From: Peptostreptococcus canis
GTDB lineage: Bacteria; Bacillota; Clostridia; Peptostreptococcales; Peptostreptococcaceae
DNA: 64,000 nucleotides
NCBI RefSeq assembly: GCF_014229965.1
Contig: NZ_JABGBW010000001.1
Location: forward strand, 124,001-188,000
Direction: 5' to 3'
A model generated the notes under the pieces. That model saw only the letters and a program-made list of their open reading frames with translations, made no database searches and was not told the origin of the DNA. Shown piece after piece: positions 35,977 to 44,704 of the stretch. Within the stretch, counting starts at the first letter, position 1. Each line of letters starts with the position of its first letter. A program made the position numbers and the translations under genes.

Positions 35977-37014
35977 ATGTCAACAATAGACTTAAATAGC
36001 GATACATTTGTTAAATTATATTGTGGCAAAAACCTGATCATTGATGGATATAGTAGTGGAGACTTTTTAGATATTGATAAATTGGAAGAAAAGTTGGAAC
36101 AAAAGATAGTCTTAGAGAAAAAGAGTGAAATTGATTTTGCTAAAACCGATAATGGAGGTAATACATTAGTCGGGGAGTACAATAATAGCTATGTATTTAT
36201 TGACTCATCTTCTATTAATATAATTGATAAAGAAACTTTAACCATGTCACATAAATTTAATATATATACGTCACCATGGAGAGCTTTTCTATTTGATAAC
36301 AAATTGATATCAGCACAGAGTTATTCATTTGATTGTTTTAATTTAGATACACAAAAACAGGAACGCTATGATGCACATATTAAAATTGCATTAAAAAATG
36401 ATGATAATTCATTCTATGTAATTGGATCACATCTAGATTCTTTTTGCAACGATTGGAATAGTAATGTTAATGTTGTATTGGTAAAAGACTTGAATGATAA
36501 ATCTAAAAATATTAAATTTTCAGCTGATGATTATCCTTTTATGGGAGATGATGCAAATATTATTTTAGCAAAAAATAATAAAATTTATTACACATACAGT
36601 GATTTGAGCGTACGTGTGTTTTCAATTGAAAGTGAACAAGAACGTGTTTTATTCAGAAATCTAAGCAGTAGATATGTTAATGTTTATAAAGCTAATAATA
36701 AAGTCTTTATTATAGATAACGAAAAATTGCTAGAATTAAAAGATGCGGAAGTTATAGAAACAGGAGTAGTAGATGTTTCTGAAATATTTTTTTCATCAAA
36801 TCACTACATATGTATTAGTAGAAAAAATAAACTTAAAGTTTATGATTTGGATTTTAAGTTGAAATACGAGCATAGCTGCGATTTTCTGTCAGCAAGAGTT
36901 ATATCGTTTCATAAAAATAAATTTTTTGTAAGTCCACATTATCATGATGAAGGTGGAGTTAAAGTATATGACTTTGACTATAGCGAAGTAATTAAAGGTT
37001 ATTTTATTAAGTAA
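35977..37014 (+). CDS. Putative receptor-binding protein, propeller-like
   Basis: 345 residues, not assigned to a family. After an N-terminal linker (about 1-55) the protein shows recurrent blade-like strands, each ending in VxxxD or VYDFD patterns (YVFIDSSSINIID, KVFIIDNEKLLEL, KLKVYDLDFKLKY, VKVYDFDYSEV), as in beta-propellers. It is encoded just after the baseplate protein and before the holin, where receptor-binding proteins usually lie. Enzymatic function is not indicated by any catalytic motif I can see. Confidence 0.5.
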   Translation: MSTIDLNSDTFVKLYCGKNLIIDGYSSGDFLDIDKLEEKLEQKIVLEKKSEIDFAKTDNGGNTLVGEYNNSYVFIDSSSINIIDKETLTMSHKFNIYTSPWRAFLFDNKLISAQSYSFDCFNLDTQKQERYDAHIKIALKNDDNSFYVIGSHLDSFCNDWNSNVNVVLVKDLNDKSKNIKFSADDYPFMGDDANIILAKNNKIYYTYSDLSVRVFSIESEQERVLFRNLSSRYVNVYKANNKVFIIDNEKLLELKDAEVIETGVVDVSEIFFSSNHYICISRKNKLKVYDLDFKLKYEHSCDFLSARVISFHKNKFFVSPHYHDEGGVKVYDFDYSEVIKGYFIK

Positions 37015-37025
37015 GGAGAAAAAAC

Positions 37026-37418
37026 ATGAGTTTAAATTTATTTGATTTTTTTAGAGATTGTGTTCAAACACAGGAAAGCAAAATATTATTTATATTAATG
37101 ATAATCGCAATTGCCATGATTGTTGATTTTATAACTGGAACTATCGCAGCATATGTGAATCCAAAAATTAAATTCCAATCAAAAGCAGGAATTAACGGAA
37201 TTTTAAGGAAGATAGCGAGTATGTTGTTACTTATCGTATTTTTACCTGTGAGCGTATTAATTCCAGGTAATGCTGGAATTGCTTTGACATATACATTGTA
37301 TTTTGGATATTTGTTAATGGAAGTTAAGTCAATAATTGAAAATGTCGGAAAGAATGGTACTAACACAAGCTTATTCAGTGATGTAGTTAGTAAATTATCT
37401 AAGCTGGATAATAAGTAA
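37026..37418 (+). CDS. Holin
   Basis: 130 residues with three hydrophobic segments (about 18-40, 58-80, 85-105) and the IVDFITGTIAA motif of the Cp-1/toxin-secretion holin family. It would form the membrane lesions that let the amidase reach the wall. AAGGAGA precedes the ATG; the amidase gene follows after a small frame. Confidence 0.88.
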   Translation: MSLNLFDFFRDCVQTQESKILFILMIIAIAMIVDFITGTIAAYVNPKIKFQSKAGINGILRKIASMLLLIVFLPVSVLIPGNAGIALTYTLYFGYLLMEVKSIIENVGKNGTNTSLFSDVVSKLSKLDNK

Positions 37419-37438
37419 CATGAAGGAGGGAATAAAGA

Positions 37439-37579
37439 ATGGAAGTAAATTGTGTAATAGAATTTGATGAAGAACTGTATAAGGAAAATTTAGAAAAGAA
37501 TCATTTCCATGACACTGATGAATTTGGTGGTTTATCTGATGAAGATTTAGAACAGTTAAAGAAAGAAGGGATAGTATAA
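37439..37579 (+). CDS. 46-residue acidic protein between holin and amidase
   Basis: The ATG at 37,439 follows GAAGGAGGG, and the stop shares a base with the amidase ATG. Strongly acidic (MEVNCVIEFDEELYKENLEK ... EDLEQLKKEGIV). No family recognised. XkdX-like or lysis-timing roles are possible from position. Confidence 0.55.
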   Translation: MEVNCVIEFDEELYKENLEKNHFHDTDEFGGLSDEDLEQLKKEGIV

Positions 37580-38307
37580 TGAATGGTATTAAATGTGGAG
37601 TGGCAATTTATGATTTTCCTGTACCAAATTGGAATAAAGGTAAAAAACAAACCTATGCTATGAATGCCGAAAAAATTGTAATTCATAATACTTATAACTC
37701 TGCCAAGGCAAAAGCTGAGGCATCATATATGGTGGGTAATTCCAACTGGACTAGTTTCCATACAGTGATTGATGAATCGGCTATATATGAGTGTATACCA
37801 TTTAATCGCAATGCTTGGCACTGCGGAGCAACGTATGGTAATAGACATTATATCGGAATTGAAATAGCAAGATCAACTGGTAACGCTAATGATTTTGCAA
37901 AAGCAGAAGAGAACTGCGCTAAATATGTGGCGGCCATTTTAAAAGCTAAAGGCTGGGGAATTGATAGAGTGGTTACTCATCAGTATTGTAGTGGAAAATA
38001 TTGCCCACATAAAACTTTAGATCTTGGTTGGCAAAGGTTCATAAATATGGTTAAGAAGTATATGGTACAAACACTAGTGCAGGTTAATGCTAGTGTGTCA
38101 AGAGGTGGATATTCGGTTATGACTAAAACACCAGGAGATGTATTAAACGTTCGTATGGGTCCAGGTGTAGGATATAGAAAAGTATCGTCCTATAGAGATG
38201 GGTCAAAAATTTATGTTGAAGAAGTGGTTAAAAATATAGAGGGAGCTTGGTATAAAATTCCACGAGTAGGATATGTATCAGCGAGATACTGTGAAAAAGT
38301 AGCATAG
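37579..38307 (+). CDS. Endolysin: N-acetylmuramoyl-L-alanine amidase plus SH3
   Basis: 242 residues. The N-terminal amidase_2/PGRP domain (about 25-160) has H36 (VIHNT), the SFHTVID strand, H82-region WHCG and the late THQYCSGKYCPHK motif that completes the zinc site. The C-terminal SH3_3 wall-binding domain (about 180-240) includes VLNVRMGPGVGYRKV. It cuts the bond between MurNAc and the peptide stem at lysis. Confidence 0.93.
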   Translation: MNGIKCGVAIYDFPVPNWNKGKKQTYAMNAEKIVIHNTYNSAKAKAEASYMVGNSNWTSFHTVIDESAIYECIPFNRNAWHCGATYGNRHYIGIEIARSTGNANDFAKAEENCAKYVAAILKAKGWGIDRVVTHQYCSGKYCPHKTLDLGWQRFINMVKKYMVQTLVQVNASVSRGGYSVMTKTPGDVLNVRMGPGVGYRKVSSYRDGSKIYVEEVVKNIEGAWYKIPRVGYVSARYCEKVA

Positions 38308-38313
38308 TATATT

Positions 38314-38348
38314 TAAGGGAGTGGCATAATAACCACTCCTTATTTTTT
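38314..38348 (+). terminator. Terminator of the late operon
   Basis: AAGGGAGTGG pairs with CCACTCCTT around CATAATAA, followed by a TATTTTTTT tract. Bases 38,349-38,638 contain no gene; a CGTTTTAA...TTAAAACG inverted repeat lies at 38,422-38,443. Confidence 0.85.
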
Positions 38349-38638
38349 TATCATTGTCCACGATTTATCCACCATGAGTAAGTCATATTATGTTACAATG
38401 AATATGTAATGCGTTTAATTGCGTTTTAAATTTACTTAAAACGATGATATATCAAGGTGTCATAGTTGAATTCAGATAAAAGTGCGTTGAAATAAATTTG
38501 CAGATATCGATAAAGTTCAGATGTTTATACAGAAGAATAGATAATAAAAAGTAAAAAATTTTTAAAAATCATACTGAATTATTGATTTTATGATTCTACT
38601 ATGATAATCTTATCTTACAGAGATAAGGAGTGGTCAAC

Positions 38639-39208
38639 ATGAAGAAATTAGATAATCCTAAATTAATATCTGCGATTGATGAATATGCACTATTTGCGAG
38701 AGAAATGATACTAGGTGATTATAATAATAAAGTACTATTTGATATGGTGCAAGAAAAAGGAATAGAGTTGTTTGGCATATGGGATGCCAAATATGATGGT
38801 ATTTGTATTTGGAATTCAGAGACCAATAAACCGCAGATATATCTAAACATGGAGCAATCTGAGGAGAGAAGATTGTTTACTCTGGCTCATGAATTGGGGC
38901 ATTTATTTATAGATTATGAGTGGAGTCCAAACAAAAAAATAGAAAGTGATCAAGACAAGCGTGTTTTATCAATAAACTTTAGAGATAAAGATAAAGCATC
39001 AGATACTACGGAGATTAAAGAGAGAATAGTAAATCAATTTGCAGGCGCATTTTTAATGCCAAAAGATAAGGTTGAAAAAGTGATTGCAGACTGTGATAAC
39101 AAAGAAGATCCAGAGTGTATGATACTGGCTGTGAAAAAACATTTTGGTGTTACATATAAGGCGGCAACAAACAGACTCATAATGTTGGAGAAGATTTATG
39201 TCAAGTAA
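38639..39208 (+). CDS. ImmA/IrrE-family metallopeptidase
   Basis: 189 residues. HELGH at 84-88 and the later EERIVNQFAGAFLMP-like segment identify an ImmA/IrrE (COG2856) zinc peptidase. ImmA of ICEBs1 cleaves a repressor on induction; here no XRE domain is fused and no repressor gene is adjacent. ATAAGGAG lies 8 bases before the ATG. It overlaps the following membrane-protein gene by 11 bases and lies between the lysis genes and the prophage border, a frequent site for accessory genes. Confidence 0.85.
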   Translation: MKKLDNPKLISAIDEYALFAREMILGDYNNKVLFDMVQEKGIELFGIWDAKYDGICIWNSETNKPQIYLNMEQSEERRLFTLAHELGHLFIDYEWSPNKKIESDQDKRVLSINFRDKDKASDTTEIKERIVNQFAGAFLMPKDKVEKVIADCDNKEDPECMILAVKKHFGVTYKAATNRLIMLEKIYVK

Positions 39209-39707
39209 TATAGAAAAACAACATGAATACGTAATGAAAATTAATAGTGAATTGCAAGAATGTACGGATAAGTATAAAACATTTACAATAACTGATAAAA
39301 TATCAGAGAAGGCTTTAAAAGTCGCAGAAAATTCTGAATCTTATGGTGAGATAATAAAAAAAGAGTTAGCTGTAAGGCACAGAATTATTAATGATTTGTT
39401 AAAAGAGTTAAAAGCCCCTCTAACAAATGAACAAAAAAGTAAACTTAGATATAGGAGCAGAGTTTTAATATCTTTTTCCATATACTTTATTATTGTAACA
39501 GGTTTGTTTTTTTTATTACTATTTTGCCTCGCAAAAGATGGATATACTTCTGAAGAAACAAAAGTTGGAATGGCATTGGTTACAGGGTTCTTTGTAAATA
39601 TAATAGGTTTAGTAGTTATAATATTCAAATACTTATTTGATGACAAGAATTCGCTAATGAAAGATATGATAAACTTAATAACTGAAACATTGAAAAATGA
39701 AGAATAA
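39198..39707 (+). CDS. Two-helix membrane protein coupled to ImmA-like protease
   Basis: 169 residues. A charged helical N-terminal domain (about 1-85) precedes two transmembrane helices (about 88-112 and 125-147) and a short tail. Translation is probably coupled to the protease gene. No family recognised. The pairing suggests that it is the protease substrate, its anchor or its effector. Confidence 0.6.
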   Translation: MSSNIEKQHEYVMKINSELQECTDKYKTFTITDKISEKALKVAENSESYGEIIKKELAVRHRIINDLLKELKAPLTNEQKSKLRYRSRVLISFSIYFIIVTGLFFLLLFCLAKDGYTSEETKVGMALVTGFFVNIIGLVVIIFKYLFDDKNSLMKDMINLITETLKNEE

Positions 39708-39733
39708 GGGGGATAATTTCCCCCTTATTCTTA
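39704..39733 (+). terminator. Terminator after the protease cassette
   Basis: AATAAGGGGG pairs with CCCCCTTATT around a 7-base loop, closing the last prophage gene pair. Confidence 0.8.
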
Positions 39734-39840
39734 TGCCTTGTGCATGAAGCCTGCTTTTTATTGTAGTGGCTGGTGACTGTAAAAGAAGCTTATAAGAAAC
39801 TTTTGGGCGGTTTAATTCCACCCTTAATTTTCTCTATATA

Positions 39841-39858
39841 GGAGTTAAAAAGGAGTTA
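39841..39858 (+). repeat. Integrase arm-type repeat, right end
   Basis: GGAGTTAAAAAGGAGTTA, identical to 8,161-8,178 and preceded by TATATA in both places. The following GGAGTTAAAAACTCC (39,852-39,866) can fold as a terminator hairpin with TTTTT after it. The 39,708-40,293 stretch has no gene; it holds these sites, the attachment copy and a terminator. Confidence 0.65.
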
Positions 39859-39960
39859 AAAACTCCAATTTTTATGTAAAATATAATCAAAATTAGAAAA
39901 TATAAAAAATAAAATTAAGTTATTTCAACTATTTCAAATCATATAAAAAATAAATATGTA

Positions 39961-39974
39961 GAGTGGGAGTAGAG
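39961..39974 (+). other. Attachment core, second copy (prophage right end)
   Basis: GAGTGGGAGTAGAG matches the guaA 3' end in 11 of the first 12 bases and is identical over 14 bases to 55,818-55,831. It lies 103 bases outside the right arm repeat and marks the likely junction between prophage and the next element. The substitution is synonymous in the guaA frame. Confidence 0.68.
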
Positions 39975-40115
39975 CGAAAAAACAAGGAAATGGCTTAAAA
40001 TAAGGCTTTTGAGCCTGTTAAAACGAGCAACTGGGACAAAATTGGGTAAAGATTGCAAAAAGAATAATCTTAATAATTGTTCAAAGTGGCTTTACAAGAA
40101 AATACAAAAAAATGA

Positions 40116-40144
40116 GACCGTAGCTTAGTTGTTACGGTCTTTTT
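40116..40144 (+). terminator. Terminator near the start of the second element
   Basis: GACCGTA (40,116-40,122) pairs with TACGGTC (40,133-40,139), followed by TTTTT. No plus-strand gene precedes it closely, so it may belong to a lost gene. Confidence 0.7.
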
Positions 40145-40293
40145 GACTCTAGTGCTATTTCTGCTTGTATGTGAAGCATATGATATCGCAAAGGAGACAT
40201 ATTCATTAGCTACCCGATAAACAGGGGTTTGTTAGGCTGTAAATGGTTTGAATCCATATAACAAACATATTGGGAAGTCCATATATAACAACA

Positions 40294-41982
40294 TTATAGA
40301 TTCAGATTCCCAATAAATTCTCTAATTTGATCATATACCGGGTTATCAATGTGGGGATATGCTTCAAGCACTTTATTTGTCCATTCTGGTCCGTGCCCTC
40401 CAATATCTTTAATGAAGCATTCCAACTCCCCAACTGGAACAATATGAATGCCGTTTAGCTGTAACGTTTGGTTCAATCGCCTAAAAGCCTGAGCTGCATC
40501 TCCAGATGGAATAGCAGTTATCCCTGCCGATTTGATTGTCTCCCATTTTGAAATAGTACTAATAACTGTGCGTATTTCTTTTATTTCTCGATTTGATAAA
40601 TACTGATTTTGAGAGCCATCAATGATTCTGTTAATACTTGTTTTGGCATCGTTTCTATTGACTTTTTCTTTTTGACTGTGCAAATTTCCTACAATAGTGT
40701 TGTAATCACTTTGAACGGTTGTCCATTCAATTCCAAAAGCTTCTACAATCCCCTTAAATACCACTTCATCATTCAGTACATCTATGTCTGCTATCAATTT
40801 TACGTCAATTTTCAATACCCGGAGTGCCAAAGCAATCTTTGACATACGTTGCTTACCGCCACAATGGATAAAAAGAGTCTCAGAATACCTTCCAGACAAT
40901 TGTTTAAGGTAGCTTTCGACAATTGAATATATTTTACAGTCAGAATCGCTCTCACACAAAACAACAGAGTTATGAAATAAGCTAGACATTATGTTGGAAT
41001 ATTTTAGCAAAGGGTCATTCCATACAACTTCGAAACTATCATTATCAAGAACCGAAAAGTAATTTGTGTCATCTTTTCGAGTAATTCTAATGATTTTGAT
41101 TCGTTTTGGACAAACCTCTAATAGACCCTTAATGATTTCTTCACTATGAGTTGAAATGAAGCATTGCTGTTTGTCTGATAGTGTTTGACCGATTATTTGC
41201 CCCATAATGTGGGCCTGAGGCGGATGAAGAAAAGATTCAGGTTCATCAATTAGAAAGGTACAAAAGTAGTCAAGCATCAAATAGAGCAAAATCCCAGTAA
41301 AACTTTTTATACCGTCTCCTTGATTTTGGACCTGTTTATAATTCTTGAGTATATCCGCATAAGCTTCCTGTCGTGCTTGCTCATCTTCATACTCTTTATC
41401 AAATTTTACTGGTTCGCCCACACAAAGTGGAATTGTAGATCCATTTAGGATATTTGGAGTAACCTCAATCCCAAAAGCTTTCTTAAAATTATCTGATATC
41501 CACTTTCGATACGTCCTATCAAATGCAGCATAGTGAATAGGGTGTTGCTTGGGTGAATTTCTTGTTATACTGCTGGGTGCATTACAAATTGTTAATCGTG
41601 CAGTTGTATCCAAATTAGCCACAAATAAATCTCGAAAATCGTCAAAGTAAGGGGTTGTTAGAAACTGCTCATTTGTTTGCTCAACATAAGTGAAATATTG
41701 CCCGAGAACTTCATATGAAGTATATGAACCTTTAGGTTGTTTTGGAGAAATGCTATCAAGCAAATCTTTGATTTGAGTAGGATATTTTGTTATAGCAATA
41801 TCTGACACAACTGTAGTTGGGAATTTATTTGAAGACAGTGCATAAATATCTTTTAAGGATTGACTTTTTCCAGCGTTATTTGGTCCTACAAAAATAATAA
41901 TGTCATTTTGTTGGATATCTACATAAGTTTCATCATTGAAATGAATTTTTGAAATATATCCTCCTGGTTTTACTGCTTCCAT
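40294..41982 (-). CDS. OLD-family ATP-dependent endonuclease
   Basis: 562 residues. ABC-type ATPase with Walker A GPNNAGKS (33-40), signature-like QGDGIKSF (221-228), Walker B FLIDEPES (243-250) and THSEE (278-282). A C-terminal TOPRIM nuclease domain follows with E344 (CESDSD) and the D399-I-D401 pair. OLD proteins are DNA nucleases in phage defence (P2 Old, GajA of Gabija, retron effectors). No GajB helicase or reverse transcriptase is adjacent, so it looks like a single-gene system. Its ribosome site, AAGGAG, lies in the terminus of the IS110 element beside it. Confidence 0.88.
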   Translation of the reverse strand: MEAVKPGGYISKIHFNDETYVDIQQNDIIIFVGPNNAGKSQSLKDIYALSSNKFPTTVVSDIAITKYPTQIKDLLDSISPKQPKGSYTSYEVLGQYFTYVEQTNEQFLTTPYFDDFRDLFVANLDTTARLTICNAPSSITRNSPKQHPIHYAAFDRTYRKWISDNFKKAFGIEVTPNILNGSTIPLCVGEPVKFDKEYEDEQARQEAYADILKNYKQVQNQGDGIKSFTGILLYLMLDYFCTFLIDEPESFLHPPQAHIMGQIIGQTLSDKQQCFISTHSEEIIKGLLEVCPKRIKIIRITRKDDTNYFSVLDNDSFEVVWNDPLLKYSNIMSSLFHNSVVLCESDSDCKIYSIVESYLKQLSGRYSETLFIHCGGKQRMSKIALALRVLKIDVKLIADIDVLNDEVVFKGIVEAFGIEWTTVQSDYNTIVGNLHSQKEKVNRNDAKTSINRIIDGSQNQYLSNREIKEIRTVISTISKWETIKSAGITAIPSGDAAQAFRRLNQTLQLNGIHIVPVGELECFIKDIGGHGPEWTNKVLEAYPHIDNPVYDQIREFIGNLNL

Positions 41983-42050
41983 TTATATTATCTCCTTATA
42001 TAATGTATTTAGGTTGTTAAAGGTAACCTATAACCCTTTATCGACTAAAT

Positions 42051-42259
42051 ATTATTCAGTTTTACTGTATAATATTGTTATTAGATAGAGTGTACTCGTT
42101 CGCTCCTTGAGATTTAATCTCGTACTTGAAAGAGTGAGACCTCTAATCTTTTAACTGTTTACGAATAAGTTAGATGTTGACCCTTTCAGGGTACTTCGGA
42201 TTTGCCATAAGGCAGTAACGTTATTAGATTTTGAGGTGTCTATCTAAAATATATTTTTT
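42051..42259 (+). ncRNA. Candidate IS110 bridge RNA leader, copy 1
   Basis: A TATAAT box (42,068-42,073) inside the palindrome ATTATTCAGT...ACTGTATAAT is followed by about 180 non-coding bases with several hairpins: GAGATT/AATCTC, ACCCT/AGGGT and GCC/GGC. IS110-group elements are known to encode a bridge RNA in the non-coding end upstream of the recombinase. Between the two copies, differences cluster in short windows near 42,099-42,102 and 42,199-42,204, as expected for guide loops. The RNA itself is inferred. Confidence 0.5.
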
Positions 42260-43441
42260 GTGAGGTATCAAATGTTTTATTTAGGTATTGATATTGGTAA
42301 AAATACTCATGTTGCTTATTTACTTGATTCTAAGAAAAAAGTTGTTTTTAAGGCTTTTTCTTTTTCAAATTCTATTGATGGTGCTGAAAGTTTAATCTGC
42401 AAATTAGAACCTTTCAAAAATGAACTTGAAATTGGTATGGAAGCCACTGGTCATTATTGGTTAAGTCTATACTCATACCTTAGTGAAAAAAATTTTACTG
42501 TTCGTGTTATCAACCCCATCCAAACTGATGGTTGGAGACAAGGTATTGAGATTAGAAAGAGAAAAACTGATATTATCGATTCTCTTTTAATAGCTGATCT
42601 TCTTAGATACGGAGACTTCGTTGAAACATCACTTTCCGATGAATACTATTTATCTTTAAGAAATCTTTCTAGATTTAGGTCTTATCTAGTATCTTCAATT
42701 GGTGACCTTAAAAGAAAAACAATTGCTCTTTTAGATCAAATTTTCCCTGAATATGCCTCTTCTTTTAGTAATATTTTTGGTAAAACTTCAAAAGAAATTC
42801 TAGCGAATTTTTCATCTCCATCTGATTTTGAAGATATTAGTTCTGAAAAGTTAACATCTTTTTTAGAGAATGTTACTATGAAAAAATTTGCTACTAGAAA
42901 ACTTGAAGAGCTTTCAAAAAAAGCATCAACCTCTTTTGGTGTAAATTTCTGCTTGGATTCATTTGGTTTACAAATCAAGATGCTTATCGAACAAATTTCT
43001 TTCATTCAAAATCAAGTGTTGGATGTCGAAAATGAACTTGCTACTATATTAGAAAAACTTAATTCTCCAATTACTACCATTCCCGGTATTGGTTCTGTTA
43101 ATGCAGCTACAATATTAGGTGAGATAGGAGATATTAAAAGATTTTCTAATCCTTCTAAACTTGTCGCTTATGCCGGTTTGGATGCAAGTATTTCTCAATC
43201 TGGAGAGTTTGAATCCACTTTTAATCATATGACTAAAAGAGGTTCTCCTTATTTAAGACGTGCTTTGTTTCAATCTGCTCTTAGAGCTGAATTTTGTGAC
43301 CCTGTTTTTTCTAATTATTATCAAAAGAAAATTACAGAAGGAAAGCACCATCTCGTTGCTACTAATGCTGTTGATAGAAAGCTTTGTCACACTATTTTTG
43401 CTGTTTTAACTAAAAATGAACCTTATCAAGAACAAAGTTAG
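42260..43441 (+). CDS. IS110-family DEDD transposase, copy 1
   Basis: 393 residues. The RuvC-like DEDD domain has D11 (GIDIGKNTH), E61 (MEATGHYW), D104 and D107 (KTDIIDSLL). The C-terminal transposase_20 domain has PGIGSVNAATIL and QSG, with the serine expected to act in strand exchange. A GTG opens the frame at 42,260, but the ATG at 42,272 lies behind GTGAGG and may be the true start. About 90 percent identical by eye to the copy at 47.6 kb. Confidence 0.93.
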   Translation: MRYQMFYLGIDIGKNTHVAYLLDSKKKVVFKAFSFSNSIDGAESLICKLEPFKNELEIGMEATGHYWLSLYSYLSEKNFTVRVINPIQTDGWRQGIEIRKRKTDIIDSLLIADLLRYGDFVETSLSDEYYLSLRNLSRFRSYLVSSIGDLKRKTIALLDQIFPEYASSFSNIFGKTSKEILANFSSPSDFEDISSEKLTSFLENVTMKKFATRKLEELSKKASTSFGVNFCLDSFGLQIKMLIEQISFIQNQVLDVENELATILEKLNSPITTIPGIGSVNAATILGEIGDIKRFSNPSKLVAYAGLDASISQSGEFESTFNHMTKRGSPYLRRALFQSALRAEFCDPVFSNYYQKKITEGKHHLVATNAVDRKLCHTIFAVLTKNEPYQEQS

Positions 43442-43772
43442 TTTTGTTTAATTGTAAATTACAATCTAAAAATCAAAAACTTTGCTAACCCTATTTTTTT
43501 TAGTCTTAAACTCTAGGGGGGGTTCATGCTTATTTTTATTCAGTTTTTATCAATATCAATCCTTATATTTTTTTTCGTTTAACCTCTTGACTTTTAATAG
43601 TTAGTCTTTCTTAAATTGATTATTGTAACAGTAAAATGATTAGGGCTTATCAGTTTCCTATAGTTGCTAAAACTTGTAACTGCCTAAATTCAAATTTAAC
43701 TATTATCATTTATTACATAGAAATTTTCCAAATCATAACTCCAAAATCATTTCTGGTTATGTGTTATGTGTA
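43442..43772. other. IS110 3' non-coding end and AT-rich spacer
   Basis: Bases 43,442-43,611 are the downstream end of IS110 copy 1. The remainder to 43,772 is AT-rich with no gene or clear signal that I can support. Confidence 0.7.
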
Positions 43773-44222
43773 TTACTCTTCCTTTTTATTTCTTTTCAAG
43801 AATCTTGATTTCTTTGGAAAAGACAACTTCCAATCTTCAAACTCCTCGTCTGTAATTTCACCATTATAGTGTTTCTTTCTCATTTCGTCCCATTCAATTA
43901 AAAAATCATCAAAATGAGGATTGTGGGATAGAAGAGCAGTAGGCTCACCATTTCCTGCAAGGGGACGGAACTTCATTTCTTTTTCATAGTCAAAGATGAT
44001 ATGCATGATTTCAAAAATAGAATTCGGCTCATGGTCGATTAAAGCTGAAATATCACAGTTAAGTGCATCTGCTATTTTTCTTAATTGTTCCTTGTTTGGA
44101 GATCTATTTCCCAATTCATAATTACGAATTGCAGCATCAGTTAATCCGGACATGATGGCAAGTTCTTTTTGTGTTAGTTTCCTAAACAAACGAATTTGTT
44201 TTAATTTCTTACCGGAAATCAT
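43773..44222 (-). CDS. XRE-family transcriptional regulator
   Basis: 149 residues. An N-terminal helix-turn-helix (LTQKELAIMSGLTDAAIRNYE, split about 17-37) is followed by a C-terminal region ending in a basic stretch. It is divergent from the excisionase-integrase pair, a layout used to control excision in integrative elements. GAGAGGAG precedes the ATG. Confidence 0.82.
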   Translation of the reverse strand: MISGKKLKQIRLFRKLTQKELAIMSGLTDAAIRNYELGNRSPNKEQLRKIADALNCDISALIDHEPNSIFEIMHIIFDYEKEMKFRPLAGNGEPTALLSHNPHFDDFLIEWDEMRKKHYNGEITDEEFEDWKLSFPKKSRFLKRNKKEE

Positions 44223-44358
44223 TTCAGGACTCCTCTCTTAAAATTTTTTTATATTCTATCATAAATAATCACAAAACACAACACAAGCGTTCTGTTTAAT
44301 ATTTTCGGATAACGCTTTAATATCAGCGATAATAGAAGAAAATATTTTATAATAACTC

Positions 44359-44387
44359 TTGACAGAACGAAAATGAACTACTGTAAT
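44359..44387 (+). promoter_or_regulatory. Promoter of the excisionase-integrase unit
   Basis: TTGACA (44,359-44,364), 17 bases and TGTAAT (44,382-44,387). It lies about 120 bases before the excisionase; the intervening sequence has no convincing gene. Nothing else is visible between 44,223 and 44,507. Confidence 0.6.
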
Positions 44388-44507
44388 GCGAATATACAGT
44401 TCAAATACGAACTGTTAAAACGCAAGATATTTAGATTGACGCTCGTCCTATCTCAAAACATGGATGCAGAACCTTGCAAAAACTATGAATTGAAAGGAGG
44501 GTTAAAA

Positions 44508-44702
44508 ATGCAAAAGATATTCATGACAGCAAAAGAAGTTCAAGATTTTTTGGAAGTCAGCAGAACGACTGCATATCAGCTGATCAACGAAATGAATCAG
44601 GAACTTACAAAGCTCGGCTATCGAGTACAAAGAGGCAAAGTGAATCGATAGTATTTCATGGAAAAGTATTGCTATGGGAATGAAGTTAGAAAAGAGGTGT
44701 AA
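44508..44702 (+). pseudogene. xis: Excisionase, interrupted by TAG
   Basis: Starts well (AAAGGAGG before the ATG) and reads MQKIFMTAKEVQDFLEVSRT, a MerR/Xis winged helix, up to RGKVNR. A TAG at 44,649-44,651 then stops it, but the same frame continues YFMEKYCYGNEVRKEV to TAA at 44,700-44,702. A single CAG-to-TAG change explains the break. The last about 17 residues would be missing, probably harming function. Confidence 0.8.
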
Positions 44703-44704
44703 AG

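Larger units (their letters stand above)
41990..43611 (+). mobile_element. IS110-family insertion sequence, copy 1
   Basis: About 1.62 kb. Borders were set by comparison with the inverted copy at 47,429-49,068: shared sequence runs from ATCTCC at 41,990 to AGTCTTTCT at 43,611. It has a leader of about 270 bases before the transposase and about 170 bases after it. There are no terminal inverted repeats, as is usual for IS110. The transposase frame is intact. Confidence 0.85.

Noticed and set aside
8176-39974. CRISPR array or cas genes in the accessory region
   Set aside because: Repeats found are iterons, protein repeats or att-type sites; no regular repeat-spacer array and no Cas-like protein were seen.
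40227-40266. Functional tRNA gene
   Set aside because: Only acceptor and T-arm-like pairs exist; there is no anticodon or D-arm.
40294-41982. Gabija system
   Set aside because: The OLD nuclease has no UvrD-like GajB gene beside it; the neighbour is an IS element.
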